NCBI GenBank assembly: GCA_017515635.1
Contig: JAFWFO010000033.1
Location: forward strand, 1 to 45,576
DNA length: 45,576 nucleotides
Source: Selenomonadaceae bacterium
Lineage (GTDB): Bacteria > Bacillota > Negativicutes > Selenomonadales > Selenomonadaceae
Direction: 5' to 3'
A program made the position numbers and the translations under genes. This document shows, piece by piece, positions 8,054-17,227 of this stretch (its first letter is position 1; each line of letters begins with the position of its first letter). The notes under the pieces were generated by a model. That model searched no databases. It worked only from the letters and a program-made list of their open reading frames with translations, and had not been told where the DNA came from.

Positions 8054-8213
8054 GAGGCCGTCACGGATGACGGCCTCTGCCGACGCATTTGCGTGACGCA
8101 AATACCGTCGGCCAAAAAAATTTCGACAACCTAAATTCAACGCGATAACTTATTCCTCGCCCGCCGCGCAGGCGCGGTTTCTTTGCTACTTTCTTTGCCG
8201 TCAAAGAAAGTAG
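8054..8213 (+). repeat. 160-bp triple-hairpin repeat element, copy A (doubles as glyS terminator)
   Basis: The element has three stems. The first is GAGGCCGTC/GACGGCCTC (8054-8077). The second is GCCGACG/CGTCGGC with an inner ATTTGCG/CGCAAAT (8079-8112). The third is a 12-bp stem CTACTTTCTTTG/CAAAGAAAGTAG (8186-8213). A second copy in the opposite orientation lies at 39364-39524. Between the copies the first stem changes at both partners (GAGGCC/GGCCTC versus GGAGCC/GGCTCC), so pairing is kept. Both copies lie directly 3' of a stop codon in the same orientation relative to the gene, so a transcript-end role is likely. From 8214 to the next gene I see nothing further. Confidence 0.8.
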
Positions 8214-8359
8214 ATAACAATCAAAACCGACGAAGTTTTAGCCGACAATCTACAAACAAATTACACAATCGTTTGAACAAAACTTTGCAGGAAGTTTCGA
8301 CGCCGTGTCGAATTCGCAAAAGCAAAACTTAGAGCGATAAATTTAAAAGGAAGATGACC

Positions 8360-10042
8360 ATGAACACGAACTTTCTCCAACTCGGCGACGACTCACCGTT
8401 GAGCCGAATCAAGACTTACTTCGACGCCCTGCAAAATTCTGCGGACGAATATTTTTTCGTCGTCGAACTGAATTCGGGCAAAGTCATGCTGTCCCAAAAT
8501 TTTATTCGCGACTTCAGTTTCCATGACAGCATCGTTGACGATTTCGCCACGTTGCTCACGCCGTTTATCTACTACGAAGACCGCGAAATTTTGGAATCGG
8601 CGTTGAGCGAACTCGATTCGGCGTCGCCCGGCGTCGAGATTATGTGCGAATTCCGCTTGCTCAACCGCAACGGCGAATACGGCTGGGTTACTTTGCGTAT
8701 GTCGACCGGCTTGGACGAATTCGGGCAACCGGAACTTGTCGCGGGCGTGATTGCGCGCATGGACTTGAAACAGAAGGCGGACTATATTACGGGACTGCTC
8801 AATCGCAACGCTTTTCATGTCGCGTTGATGAAAGAGCTGAACTCTTCGCCCGACGTGCGCGGCGCGGTTATTTTTATTGGACTGGACAATTTCCAACTCA
8901 TCAACGAAACTTACGGACACCAGTTCGGCGACACCACGCTCCGCCAAATCGCGCAGGACATCACAAACATTTTGCCGCCCGATATTCGTCTGTACAAGCT
9001 CGATAACGACATGTTTGCGTTTTTCGTCTCGGACGTTTACCCCGAAGAGATTGAAATTATTTTCTCCAGCATTCAGCTTTGTATGCGCGAAATTCGCAAC
9101 ATTGAAGACACAATTTATTGCACGGCTTCTGCGGGCGCGACGTTCTATCCCGACGACGCGGACGACGTTATAACTTTAATGCGTTACGCTGAAGTTGCGT
9201 TGGATTTCGCCCGTCAAAAAGGCCGCGACCAAATTGCGTTCTTCGACAGCGAATCTTATGACCGTTGGCGTTACGATATCGGAATGCAAAATCTTATGCA
9301 GAATTCAATCGCCCGCGGCTGTGAAGATTTCTTCCTGTGCTATCAACCGCAAGTCGACGCGAAAACCGGCGAACTTATCGGCGCGGAGGCGTTACTTCGT
9401 TGGTACGACCGCGACGGTTCTGTTGTTGCGCCAATGCAGTTTATCCCGATGCTTGAAAAATCGCGCATGATTATTCCCGTCGGGCATTGGATTATTGAAC
9501 AAGTCGTTACCCGCCTCAAAGAGTGGCACAAGACGATGCCGACACTTCAGGTCAGCATAAATATTTCGCTGTATCAGCTTGAAGAGCACATGTTCTATGA
9601 TTTCGTCAAAGACTGTATCGAACGTCACCAAATCGACCCGACGCGCTTGACTTTCGAGTTGACGGAGAGCCACAACATTTACGATTGGGAATTCGTCAAC
9701 AAGCAGTTCCAAGCGTTCCACGACCTTGGAATTAAAATTTCGATGGACGATTTCGGCATGGGCTATTCAAATCTCGGCTTCCTGAAAAATTTCCAGTGCA
9801 ACGAAATAAAAATCGATCGCGTCTTCGTCGAAGACATTTTGAACAGCGAATACGATAAAAATCTTGTCAAATACGTCGTCATGCTGTGCCACGCCGTCGG
9901 CATGGAAGTTTGCATTGAGGGCGTCGAAGATGAGGCGACTTACATTTTCCTGCGCGACGAATGCGGCGCGGACATCATTCAAGGTTTCTATTTCGGCTAT
10001 CCCGAAACTGAAGATGTTTTCGCCAAGCGGCTCAACAAATAA
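8360..10042 (+). CDS. PAS-GGDEF(degenerate)-EAL protein, probable c-di-GMP phosphodiesterase
   Basis: A 560-residue soluble signalling protein. Residues about 1-140 look like a PAS fold (NGEYGWVTLRMS ... GVIARMD). Residues about 145-300 form a GGDEF domain whose active-site loop reads KLDNDMF in place of RxGGDEF, so diguanylate cyclase activity is unlikely. The EAL domain (about 310-558) keeps EALLRW, the NIS and ELTES segments, MDDFGMGYSNLGFL, KIDR and EGVE ... QGFYFGYP, so c-di-GMP hydrolysis to pGpG is plausible. No membrane segment is visible. ATG at 8360 (AAGGAAG 6 nt upstream) is preferred over the ATG at 8354, which lies too close to that site. The degenerate GGDEF domain may sense GTP. 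Confidence 0.88.
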   Translation: MNTNFLQLGDDSPLSRIKTYFDALQNSADEYFFVVELNSGKVMLSQNFIRDFSFHDSIVDDFATLLTPFIYYEDREILESALSELDSASPGVEIMCEFRLLNRNGEYGWVTLRMSTGLDEFGQPELVAGVIARMDLKQKADYITGLLNRNAFHVALMKELNSSPDVRGAVIFIGLDNFQLINETYGHQFGDTTLRQIAQDITNILPPDIRLYKLDNDMFAFFVSDVYPEEIEIIFSSIQLCMREIRNIEDTIYCTASAGATFYPDDADDVITLMRYAEVALDFARQKGRDQIAFFDSESYDRWRYDIGMQNLMQNSIARGCEDFFLCYQPQVDAKTGELIGAEALLRWYDRDGSVVAPMQFIPMLEKSRMIIPVGHWIIEQVVTRLKEWHKTMPTLQVSINISLYQLEEHMFYDFVKDCIERHQIDPTRLTFELTESHNIYDWEFVNKQFQAFHDLGIKISMDDFGMGYSNLGFLKNFQCNEIKIDRVFVEDILNSEYDKNLVKYVVMLCHAVGMEVCIEGVEDEATYIFLRDECGADIIQGFYFGYPETEDVFAKRLNK

Positions 10043-10060
10043 TTCTGCGGAGGGCTTGTC

Positions 10061-10501
10061 ATGAATTTTAAAAATTTGACGGCACTTATCTGCGGCGCGT
10101 TGATTCTCGGTTCGTCGACATGTTTTGCGGCGGTGGACGCGGGAAAAATCGTGCTCGGAGCCATTGCGCCCGGCATGAGCGAAACGGCATTGATTAACGC
10201 TTTCGGGCAACCGCAAAGCAAAAAAGGTGACGACTGGAATTATCCGACATTTAAAGTTGAAGTCGAAAACGGAATTGTTACGGAAGTTTCCACGCGCTCT
10301 GAAACGATTATCACGCCCGACGGCGTTCGCGTAGGTTTGGCGGCGGAAAGTTTGAATTCAACTTTCGGCACGGCGGACAAAATTGACCACGAAAGCGACG
10401 GCGTCGAGTACGAATATTACAGCACGGACGGCACGAAAAAAATTGAATTCAAAGTTGTCAACGGCATTATCGCGAAAATTACCTGCAAGCTCAGAGATTG
10501 A
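10061..10501 (+). CDS. Small exported protein, two SmpA/OmlA-like repeats
   Basis: A 146-residue protein with a Sec signal peptide (LTALICGALILGSSTCFA, cleavage near Ala23/24). The mature part contains two related units, each with a small-hydrophobic-FG pattern: SETALINAFGQPQSKKGDDW and AAESLNSTFGTADKIDHESD, each followed by beta strands ending in a lysine/valine-rich strand. This resembles the SmpA/OmlA (BamE-like) fold, found on periplasmic or envelope proteins. No lipobox is seen. GGAGG precedes the start, 18 bp after the EAL gene, so the two are probably co-transcribed. The exact function is unknown. Confidence 0.65.
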   Translation: MNFKNLTALICGALILGSSTCFAAVDAGKIVLGAIAPGMSETALINAFGQPQSKKGDDWNYPTFKVEVENGIVTEVSTRSETIITPDGVRVGLAAESLNSTFGTADKIDHESDGVEYEYYSTDGTKKIEFKVVNGIIAKITCKLRD

Positions 10502-10521
10502 ACGTTTTCGGATACGAAAAA

Positions 10522-10550
10522 CCCCTTCCGCACGGGAGGGGAATTTTTTT
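10522..10550 (+). terminator. Rho-independent terminator
   Basis: Stem CCCCTTCC/GGGAGGGG with a 4-nt loop followed by seven T. It ends the EAL/exported-protein transcript. Confidence 0.9.
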
Positions 10551-10697
10551 AAACGTTCGCTTTAAATCGGCGCGTCATATGTTTTCTTTGGAGATGACGC
10601 TTGACTGTTCAAGCGTCAAAAAAATAAATCGCAAGCTCAAAATCGTCGAAAAAATTCAATCGAATTCGCCGCATTAAATTCAAAAAATTTTTTCGGA

Positions 10698-10725
10698 TTG
10701 TGGACGTAATGGCAGATTTTATGCT
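10698..10725 (+). promoter_or_regulatory. Promoter of the chemoreceptor gene
   Basis: TTGTGG (10698-10703), 16-bp spacer, TATGCT (10720-10725). It implies a leader of nearly 300 nt before the gene at 11026. Confidence 0.45.
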
Positions 10726-10730
10726 ATCAT

Positions 10731-11020
10731 TAGCGGCGATTGATTAATGTTGACTTTCCTTTTTCAGTGAACTAAAATTCCTTTGCACCTCAAAAAATTA
10801 CCACGAAAGAGGAAGCTTGCGGAGGAGGCGATCGCCCACAGTTTTTCTGCAAGGTTTTAAACTACCGCACGAACGACGGGAAGTCATGCCCGAATCACGG
10901 GAATCCGAAATTTGTCGGAACGTTCAAAACGTTGAGATCGGCGGTTGGCGAGACGAAAAGCTCTTGCCGCAAAATCTCAAGCATAAAAAATTCCAACGCC
11001 GCCAAGTAAAGGGGGAAGCA
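10731..11020 (+). other. Long untranslated leader of the chemoreceptor gene with hairpins
   Basis: The 525-bp gap before the chemoreceptor gene holds a terminator, a promoter and about 290 nt of likely leader. Visible stems are GAGAT/ATCTC enclosing GCGG/CCGC and GAG/CTC (about 10933-10978), GGCGATCGCC (10827-10836), CCCG/CGGG near 10890 and AACGTT repeats near 10920. A c-di-GMP riboswitch would fit the neighbourhood, but I could not find the GEMM-I core (GCAAAGCC, AUGGUAGC). A 70-codon frame across this region from TTG 10817 looks non-coding. Confidence 0.35.
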
Positions 11021-11025
11021 TTTTT

Positions 11026-12774
11026 ATGAGTTGGATGAACAACATGCGAGTTGCGTACAAGTTGTTGGTGCTCAACATTATTGCACTCTTCGGAATGATT
11101 GTCATCGGTGCCGTCGGTTATAACGCCGTCATGCAGGCGCAAACGGATTTGAACACAATCAGTCAAGTTTATTTGAAAGGCATTTATGAAATCGGGCGTT
11201 GTCGTCACGCCGTCCGTTATGCGCAGGTTCAGTCCATTTTGGCACCTCTTACGGCCGATGCGACTTTGCTCCAACAGCGCGTTGATAAGTATAACGCTGC
11301 AGTCAAAGAATTGGACGAGTCCCTGGCTCTTTACGAGGAAATCATCAAAGACGACGCGTCGGCTCGCACACAGGTTGAAGCCGCAAAACGCGAATGGGCT
11401 AAATTCAAAGCCGGTGGCGATAAAATAATTGCAATGCGTCCGCCCATCGGTGGCGACGTGCAAGCTATCGCCAATCACAGAGCCGCAGCTTTGGACACTT
11501 ACCAAACTGAAGTTATGCCTTTCGCCGTTGCAACAGGCGACGCAATTTTGGAAATTCAAAAGAAAGCTTATCAAGACTCCGAAGACACGATTGAACGCAG
11601 TGACGAAGGAATTGCGGCGGCTACCCGTAACCTGTTCATTGCGCTCGGTCTTACGTTTGCCGTCCTGATGATCTTCAGCTTCACAGTTACCAAAGCAATC
11701 ACCACCCCGCTCAGCAACATGGTTCAAGCTTTGCACCTGCTCAAGAGCAGCGACTTCCGTCTTACCAGTCTGCTTGACGTTGACCGCGAAGACGAATTCG
11801 GCGCAATGGCAAATGCACTTCGCGACATGCGTCAGACGATAAGCAAGGTTATTCAAAAGACCAGCGACGCAGCCAACCAGTTCGCAGCCTCGTCCGAAGA
11901 GCTTACCGCAAGTGCTCATCAAAGTTCGCAAGCGTCCGAACAGGTCGCACAATCCGTTACCAGCTCCGCAGGCGCGGTTGTTGAACAACAAAGCCTCATC
12001 AACGACGCTATGGACGCAATCAATGTTGCAACTCATTCCATTGAAACTCTTACGAAAACTTCCGACTTGGTTGCCTCAATGGTTGGTAAAGCCATGGACG
12101 AAGCCAATGCCGGTACCGAAGCTGTCGAAGCGTCGGTTGCTCAGATTATCAGCGTTGAAAAAATCGTTAATGACTCCGCTTTGACCGTCGACAAGCTCGG
12201 CAAACGTTCTCAGGAAATCGGACAAATCGTCGAGTCCATCAGCGGTATCGCCGAACAGACTAACTTGCTCGCTTTGAACGCGGCTATTGAGGCGGCTCGC
12301 GCAGGTGAACACGGTCGCGGATTCGCCGTCGTTTCGGAAGAAGTCCGCAAGCTCGCCGAAGAATCTCAAGAAGCGTCGCAGAAGATCGCAACTCTTATCG
12401 GCGAAATTCAAAACGAAACCACAAGTGCCGTCGACTCCATGCAGAAAGGTAACGCGGCAGTTCGTGCGGGTACTCAATCGGTCGAAAGACTGCGCTCCAC
12501 GTTCGACAGCATCAAAGACGCCTCCAGCAAAGTTGAGACGGAGGCGAAAAACATGGTTCGCGAACTCAAGGCGGTCGAAAGTGCAACCTTCAAGATTCGC
12601 GATTGCAACGACAAGACTTTGGAAAAAGGTCTCAGCGTCTCGAAGGAAATGGAAAGCGTTTCCGCAGCGGCCGAACAATAATCCGCGTCCGCAGAAGAAA
12701 TTTCGTCCGCAGCCGACGAACTCGCTCGTCTCGCTCAAGACCTCCAGAACTCTCTTACGGCATTCCAACTCTAA
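11026..12774 (+). pseudogene. Methyl-accepting chemotaxis protein interrupted by an in-frame TAA
   Basis: A membrane chemoreceptor. Residues about 12-34 and 202-224 are membrane helices around a four-helix ligand-binding region, then HAMP, then the coiled-coil signalling domain with the tip sequence [20 protein letters not shown]. The open frame stops at TAA 12679-12681 after 551 residues (SVSAAAEQ). The same frame continues without shift as SASAEEISSAADELARLAQ and ends QNSLTAFQL at 12774, exactly the normal C-terminal methylation helix, followed by a terminator. The TAA sits where a sense codon such as CAA is expected. The TAA removes the last 31 residues, mostly an adaptation site, so the protein may still signal. 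Readthrough, a recent mutation or a sequencing error are all possible. Confidence 0.85.
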
Positions 12775-12795
12775 AAATTTTTTGGCAACAAAAAT

Positions 12796-12954
12796 TCAAC
12801 CGGCAGGGCAATTCGCCTTGTCGGTTTTTTTTATGACGTTTGCATCGGGCTGTTGCGCGTCGATTCCGGCGATATTGAACATTTCGCCTGTGTTGTTGTG
12901 GAAATGTTGCAGTTTCATCGCGCCGACTTTCTCGTTAGTGAATTCGTAAGTCAT
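12796..12954 (-). CDS. Possible 52-residue protein
   Basis: A small minus-strand frame beginning MTYEFTNEKVGAMKLQHFHN and ending KTDKANCPAG. The start is supported by GAGGTGATAATT just upstream, a strong ribosome-binding site for this genome. No Gly-Gly leader or signal peptide is present. Its 3' end overlaps the chemoreceptor terminator, so the last residues are encoded by the terminator stem, which suggests decay or a truncated gene. It diverges from the peptide gene at 13068. I do not recognise a family. Confidence 0.4.
   Translation of the reverse strand: MTYEFTNEKVGAMKLQHFHNNTGEMFNIAGIDAQQPDANVIKKTDKANCPAG
12799..12832 (+). terminator. Terminator after the full-length chemoreceptor frame
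   Basis: A hairpin ACCGGCAGGGC/GCCTTGTCGGT followed by eight T. Its placement 25 nt after the distal stop at 12774 supports that stop as the ancestral gene end. Confidence 0.85.
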
Positions 12955-12979
12955 AATTATCACCTCAACGCCATTTTAA

Positions 12980-13008
12980 TTGACGCTCAAAAAAAAATCA
13001 AGTAAACT
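12980..13008 (+). promoter_or_regulatory. Promoter of the third peptide gene
   Basis: TTGACG (12980-12985), 17-bp spacer, TAAACT (13003-13008); the peptide start lies 60 nt downstream. Confidence 0.65.
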
Positions 13009-13067
13009 TGTAACGAAACGTATTTTGCGACGTATAAAGGACGAAAATAGAAAGGAGACTGATAAAA

Positions 13068-13259
13068 ATGGCAACACGCGAAGAAAATCTAAAAAAAATC
13101 AATGAGGAACTGGAAAAACTCGACGATGAGCAACTCGAAAAGATTGCTGGCGGTTATACTTGGAATAATTGGGATTGTATCGACAAACCGAACACCGCCA
13201 ACGACCAAAACTCCCCTGCAAATCAGATTGGTGCTAGTGGTTTGATTATTAGAATGTAA
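13068..13259 (+). CDS. Short double-glycine leader peptide precursor
   Basis: A 63-residue precursor. Residues 1-29 are a charged helical leader ending DDEQLEKIAGG, a textbook Gly-Gly cleavage motif. The predicted 34-residue core begins YTWNNWDCIDKPNTANDQ and ends IGASGLIIRM; it has two Trp, one Cys, and an Asn/Pro-rich middle. One Cys allows no internal disulfide, but dimerisation or S-modification (for example S-glycosylation) is possible. AAAGGAG lies upstream and the gene has its own promoter and terminator. No biosynthetic enzyme is adjacent. It could be a bacteriocin or a signalling peptide; the leader is more certain than the function. Confidence 0.75.
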   Translation: MATREENLKKINEELEKLDDEQLEKIAGGYTWNNWDCIDKPNTANDQNSPANQIGASGLIIRM

Positions 13260-13302
13260 CCAAAAAAAAAACGCGGCGAACGGTCGCAATCGTCAAAAAA
13301 AG

Positions 13303-13331
13303 CCCTTCGGAGTGATTCGGAGGGTTTTTTT
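13303..13331 (+). terminator. Terminator of the peptide gene
   Basis: Stem CCCTTCG/CGGAGGG with an 8-nt loop followed by seven T, 44 nt after the stop. Confidence 0.85.
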
Positions 13332-13342
13332 CGTTGCCAAAA

Positions 13343-13382
13343 CAAAAAACCGACGGGATTTTGTCCTGTCGGTAATTTTTTT
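13343..13382. terminator. Bidirectional terminator
   Basis: Stem ACCGACGGG/CCTGTCGGT with A-run before and T-run after, between the plus-strand peptide gene and the minus-strand antitoxin gene. Confidence 0.75.
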
Positions 13383-13384
13383 GG

Positions 13385-13579
13385 TCAGCTTGCTTTTTTA
13401 TTCAGTTTTTCTTGTTGACGGAGCCGCCACGGTCTGAATTTAGATAATTCTTCTTTTGTCATGCGCGGAATATCGCTGAAATCAATTTCGTCGTCGGATT
13501 TTGGCTTGTTTCTTTCAAGTTCGGCAATTTCTTCTTCAGTGAGCGGCGGCATTCCTTTATAAACTCGGATACTGCCCAT
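13385..13579 (-). CDS. Antitoxin-like partner of BrnT
   Basis: A 64-residue acidic/basic protein (MGSIRVYKGMPPLTEEEIAE ... DFSDIPRMTKEELSKFRPWR). The SDIPxMTxEEL pattern is typical of BrnA/CopG-type antitoxins that bind their toxin through the N-terminal part and DNA through the C-terminal part. The start at 13579 is chosen over an upstream one because GGAGGATGA lies 9 nt before it. It overlaps the end of brnT by 23 bp, the usual toxin-first order of this family. It probably autoregulates the pair; no operator is obvious. Confidence 0.7.
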   Translation of the reverse strand: MGSIRVYKGMPPLTEEEIAELERNKPKSDDEIDFSDIPRMTKEELSKFRPWRLRQQEKLNKKAS

Positions 13580-13859
13580 AATATTCATCCTCCTCATCTT
13601 TTGTGGCATATCGAGCCGAAATTATTCTTAATTTTTCTCTGCGTTCAGTATAAATCACTGCCAAAACATCTCTGACTTTGCCGATAACTTTCCAACGTTC
13701 CTCGTCGTCGCTGTGAAGTTCATCAAAATAATCGATTCGATTTTCGTCCATGAATATTCGCGCCGCCACTCTGAATCTGATACCGTGTTTTTTGTAGTTA
13801 ATCTCGGCTTTGTTGTCATCCCATTCGATTATATAATCGCCAATTTCAATTTCGCCCAT
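13557..13859 (-). CDS. brnT: BrnT-family (DUF497) ribonuclease toxin
   Basis: A 100-residue protein with the BrnT layout: IEWDDNKAEINYKKHGIRF at the N-terminus, a FDELHSDDEERWKVIG middle, then VIYTERREKLRIISAR near the end. BrnT toxins adopt a RelE-like fold and cleave RNA; the catalytic Arg/His/Lys set is consistent with the conserved RIISAR and KHG segments. Toxin precedes antitoxin with overlap. The pair follows the nikC-like gene by 56 bp and could be read with it, though a GGAG site supports independent initiation. The window gives no sign of genomic-island edges around it. Confidence 0.85.
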   Translation of the reverse strand: MGEIEIGDYIIEWDDNKAEINYKKHGIRFRVAARIFMDENRIDYFDELHSDDEERWKVIGKVRDVLAVIYTERREKLRIISARYATKDEEDEYYGQYPSL

Positions 13860-13915
13860 AAAATCAGCTCCGAAAATATTTTAGCAAAGTTTTTGTTAGC
13901 GTCAACGAAAAATTT

Positions 13916-14710
13916 TCAACGCTGACCGCCCAAAACGTCGCGCAATTTGTCGCCGAGTAAGTTAAACATCGCCACAGTGATAAAAATCGCCGTGCCCGGT
14001 GCCAAAATTACCCACGGCGCAGTTTGCAACATTGATCGCCCGTTATTCATCATTGCGCCCCATTCGGCAGTCGGAGGCATTGCGCCCAAGCCCAAAAACG
14101 ACAAACCAGCCAATTCCATGATGATTGTGCCCAAATCGAGTGCCGCCGTCACGAAAATTGTTCCCGCGATATTCGGCAGGACGTGCACGAATAAAATTTT
14201 CGCCGAACTTGAGCCGGACATTTTCGCCGCGTCCAAAAACGGCATTGAACGAATCGATAAGACCAAACTTCGGGCAATTCGTGCGTATTTCGGCCAACCG
14301 ATTAAAGCAAGTGCCGCCGCCGCGTTCAAAAGTCCGCCGCCGAGTGCTCCGGCCGCCGCGATTGCGAAAACCATCTGCGGAAAAGCCAAAAACACGTCCG
14401 ACAGCCGCATTAAAATCGTGTCGAGCCGTCCGCCTTTATATCCGCAGATTGCGCCGATTAGACTGCCGACGATTGAAATTGTCGCGAGCAAAAGCAGTGA
14501 CGCGCACAAAGTTGTTTGCGAGCCGACGATAACACGCGATAAAACGTCGCGCCCGTATCTGTCCGTGCCCAAAATGTTTTGCGAATTCGGCGGAACAAGT
14601 GCACCTTCCAAATCTTGAGCATACGGGTCGAACGGCGTCAAAAAATCCGCGAAGACCGCAACGAAAATTAAAATTCCCGCCGCAGTCAAGTAAGGAAATA
14701 ATTTTTTCAT
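13916..14710 (-). CDS. nikC: ABC transporter permease, NikC/DppC type
   Basis: A 264-residue inner-membrane permease of the nickel/peptide ABC family with about six membrane helices. The start region has the DPYAQDL ... NILGTDRYGRDVLSR motif typical of NikC/DppC/OppC, and the EAA loop is present around ARSLVLSIRSMPFLDAAKMSG. The segment IIMELAGLSFLGLGAMPPTA is like nickel/metallophore permeases. Its start overlaps the end of the preceding permease (ATGA). Neither ATPase nor binding protein is encoded next to it, so the transporter is incomplete here. Nickel is a guess from similarity; peptide transport is the alternative. Confidence 0.8.
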   Translation of the reverse strand: MKKLFPYLTAAGILIFVAVFADFLTPFDPYAQDLEGALVPPNSQNILGTDRYGRDVLSRVIVGSQTTLCASLLLLATISIVGSLIGAICGYKGGRLDTILMRLSDVFLAFPQMVFAIAAAGALGGGLLNAAAALALIGWPKYARIARSLVLSIRSMPFLDAAKMSGSSSAKILFVHVLPNIAGTIFVTAALDLGTIIMELAGLSFLGLGAMPPTAEWGAMMNNGRSMLQTAPWVILAPGTAIFITVAMFNLLGDKLRDVLGGQR

Positions 14711-15630
14711 GACAATTCACCGTAACGAACACGCGGGTCGAGCCAATGATAAAGCAAATCCGCCGCGAGATTCACGAAAACATAAATTATCGCCATCCAC
14801 ACGACGTAAGCTTGAATCAACGGATAATCGCGCATTAAAATCGCGTCGACAGCCATTTTTCCGACGCCGTCCCACATGAAAATTGTTTCGACAATCGCCG
14901 TGCCGCCCAAAAGTGAGCCGGTCGACAGCGCAAGCAGCGTGATAATCATAATTAACGTCGAGCGCAGGACACTTCGCGTTAAAATCGTGAATTCGTCGAC
15001 GCCGCGAGCCCGTGCACCCGTGACGTAAGGTTTATCGAGTTCTTCGAGGACGACGGCGCGAATTTGTCGCGTATACTTCGCCGCCATTGAAATTGTCAGC
15101 GTAAGCGCGGGCATTACGACGCTTTGACCGATTATCGGGAGCAAATTTAATTTCAGCGCGAGGAAATAAATCAAAAGCAATCCGACGAAAAAATTCGGCA
15201 AAGAATTTCCGACGAAACTCAACACGCGAATCAGCCAATCGAGCGGGCGATTTTGATTGACGGCGGATAAAATTCCGAGCGGCGTGGCTATAAAAACCGT
15301 CAGCAAGATTGACGCGAACATTAATTCAATCGTTGCGGGCAATTTTTCAACGAACGTTTCAAAAACCAACTTGCCGCTGATAAATGAGCGTCCGAGGTCG
15401 CCCGTCAAAATTCCGCCGAGCCAATTTAAATATTGAATCATGAACGGCTTATCAAGTCCGAGTTCGGCACGTTTGGCGGCTTTAATTTCTTCCGAAACGC
15501 TGCCTTGTTGCTCAAAAATTTTATCGACGGCGTCATCTGCGGTGAACTGCATCATTCCGAACGTCAAAAAAGTTATTCCGAACAAAATCGGCACGAGCTG
15601 AACGATTCGCGCAAAAAAATATTTCTTCAC
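14707..15630 (-). CDS. nikB: ABC transporter permease, NikB/DppB type
   Basis: A 307-residue permease, partner of NikC. It starts MKKYFFARIVQLVPILFGIT, has the DDAVDKIFEQQG periplasmic loop and LGLDKPFMIQYLNWL, and the EAA loop near VLEELDKPYVTGARARG. Start is GTG with GGAGGT upstream. The enolase terminator separates it from the upstream gene, so it opens its own transcript. No substrate-binding protein is upstream. Confidence 0.85.
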   Translation of the reverse strand: MKKYFFARIVQLVPILFGITFLTFGMMQFTADDAVDKIFEQQGSVSEEIKAAKRAELGLDKPFMIQYLNWLGGILTGDLGRSFISGKLVFETFVEKLPATIELMFASILLTVFIATPLGILSAVNQNRPLDWLIRVLSFVGNSLPNFFVGLLLIYFLALKLNLLPIIGQSVVMPALTLTISMAAKYTRQIRAVVLEELDKPYVTGARARGVDEFTILTRSVLRSTLIMIITLLALSTGSLLGGTAIVETIFMWDGVGKMAVDAILMRDYPLIQAYVVWMAIIYVFVNLAADLLYHWLDPRVRYGELS

Positions 15631-15721
15631 GTCAAACCTCCGAAAAATTTTTTGTCCGCGCAGATTTTATTCCGTCAACGCAAAAAAAATAAGCCCCACG
15701 CGGGGATTGACGCCCAAAATA

Positions 15722-15745
15722 ATTCCTAACTCCTAACTTCAAACT
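15722..15745 (+). repeat. Heptanucleotide tandem repeat, ATTCCTA type
   Basis: ATTCCTA, ACTCCTA, ACTTCAA in 7-nt phase between the nikB gene and the enolase terminator. Confidence 0.55.
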
Positions 15746-15784
15746 GAAAAAGCACCGCCTCCGAAATTGGAAACGGTGCCTTTT
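15745..15784 (-). terminator. Terminator of enolase
   Basis: Stem GGCACCG/CGGTGC with an inner TCC/GGA helix and a T-run on the minus strand, about 30 nt past the enolase stop. Confidence 0.8.
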
Positions 15785-15814
15785 GTTTCAGTCAGTTGTT
15801 AAGTTGCCGACGAA

Positions 15815-17167
<1,353 letters not shown>

Positions 17168-17198
17168 TTAAAACCGAATTAAAATCTGCTATGGCGGC

Positions 17199-17227
17199 AT
17201 TATAATCATTTCAGGCGCGATTTGCAA
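17199..17227 (-). promoter_or_regulatory. Promoter of enolase
   Basis: On the minus strand TTGCAA (17222-17227), 17-bp spacer, TATAAT (17199-17204). Confidence 0.75.

Noticed and set aside
10817..11029. 70-codon frame before the chemoreceptor gene
   Set aside because: TTG start without a spaced ribosome-binding site, Arg/Lys-rich translation typical of shifted reading, and it overlaps likely leader hairpins.
12287..12949. 220-codon frame overlapping the chemoreceptor gene
   Set aside because: It is a +1/+2 shadow of the receptor frame, with Arg/Ser-rich translation and no ribosome-binding site.
15690..15706. Terminator or NiCo riboswitch at CCCCACGCGGGG before nikB
   Set aside because: The 4-bp stem is too short and lacks a T-run, and no aptamer core is present.
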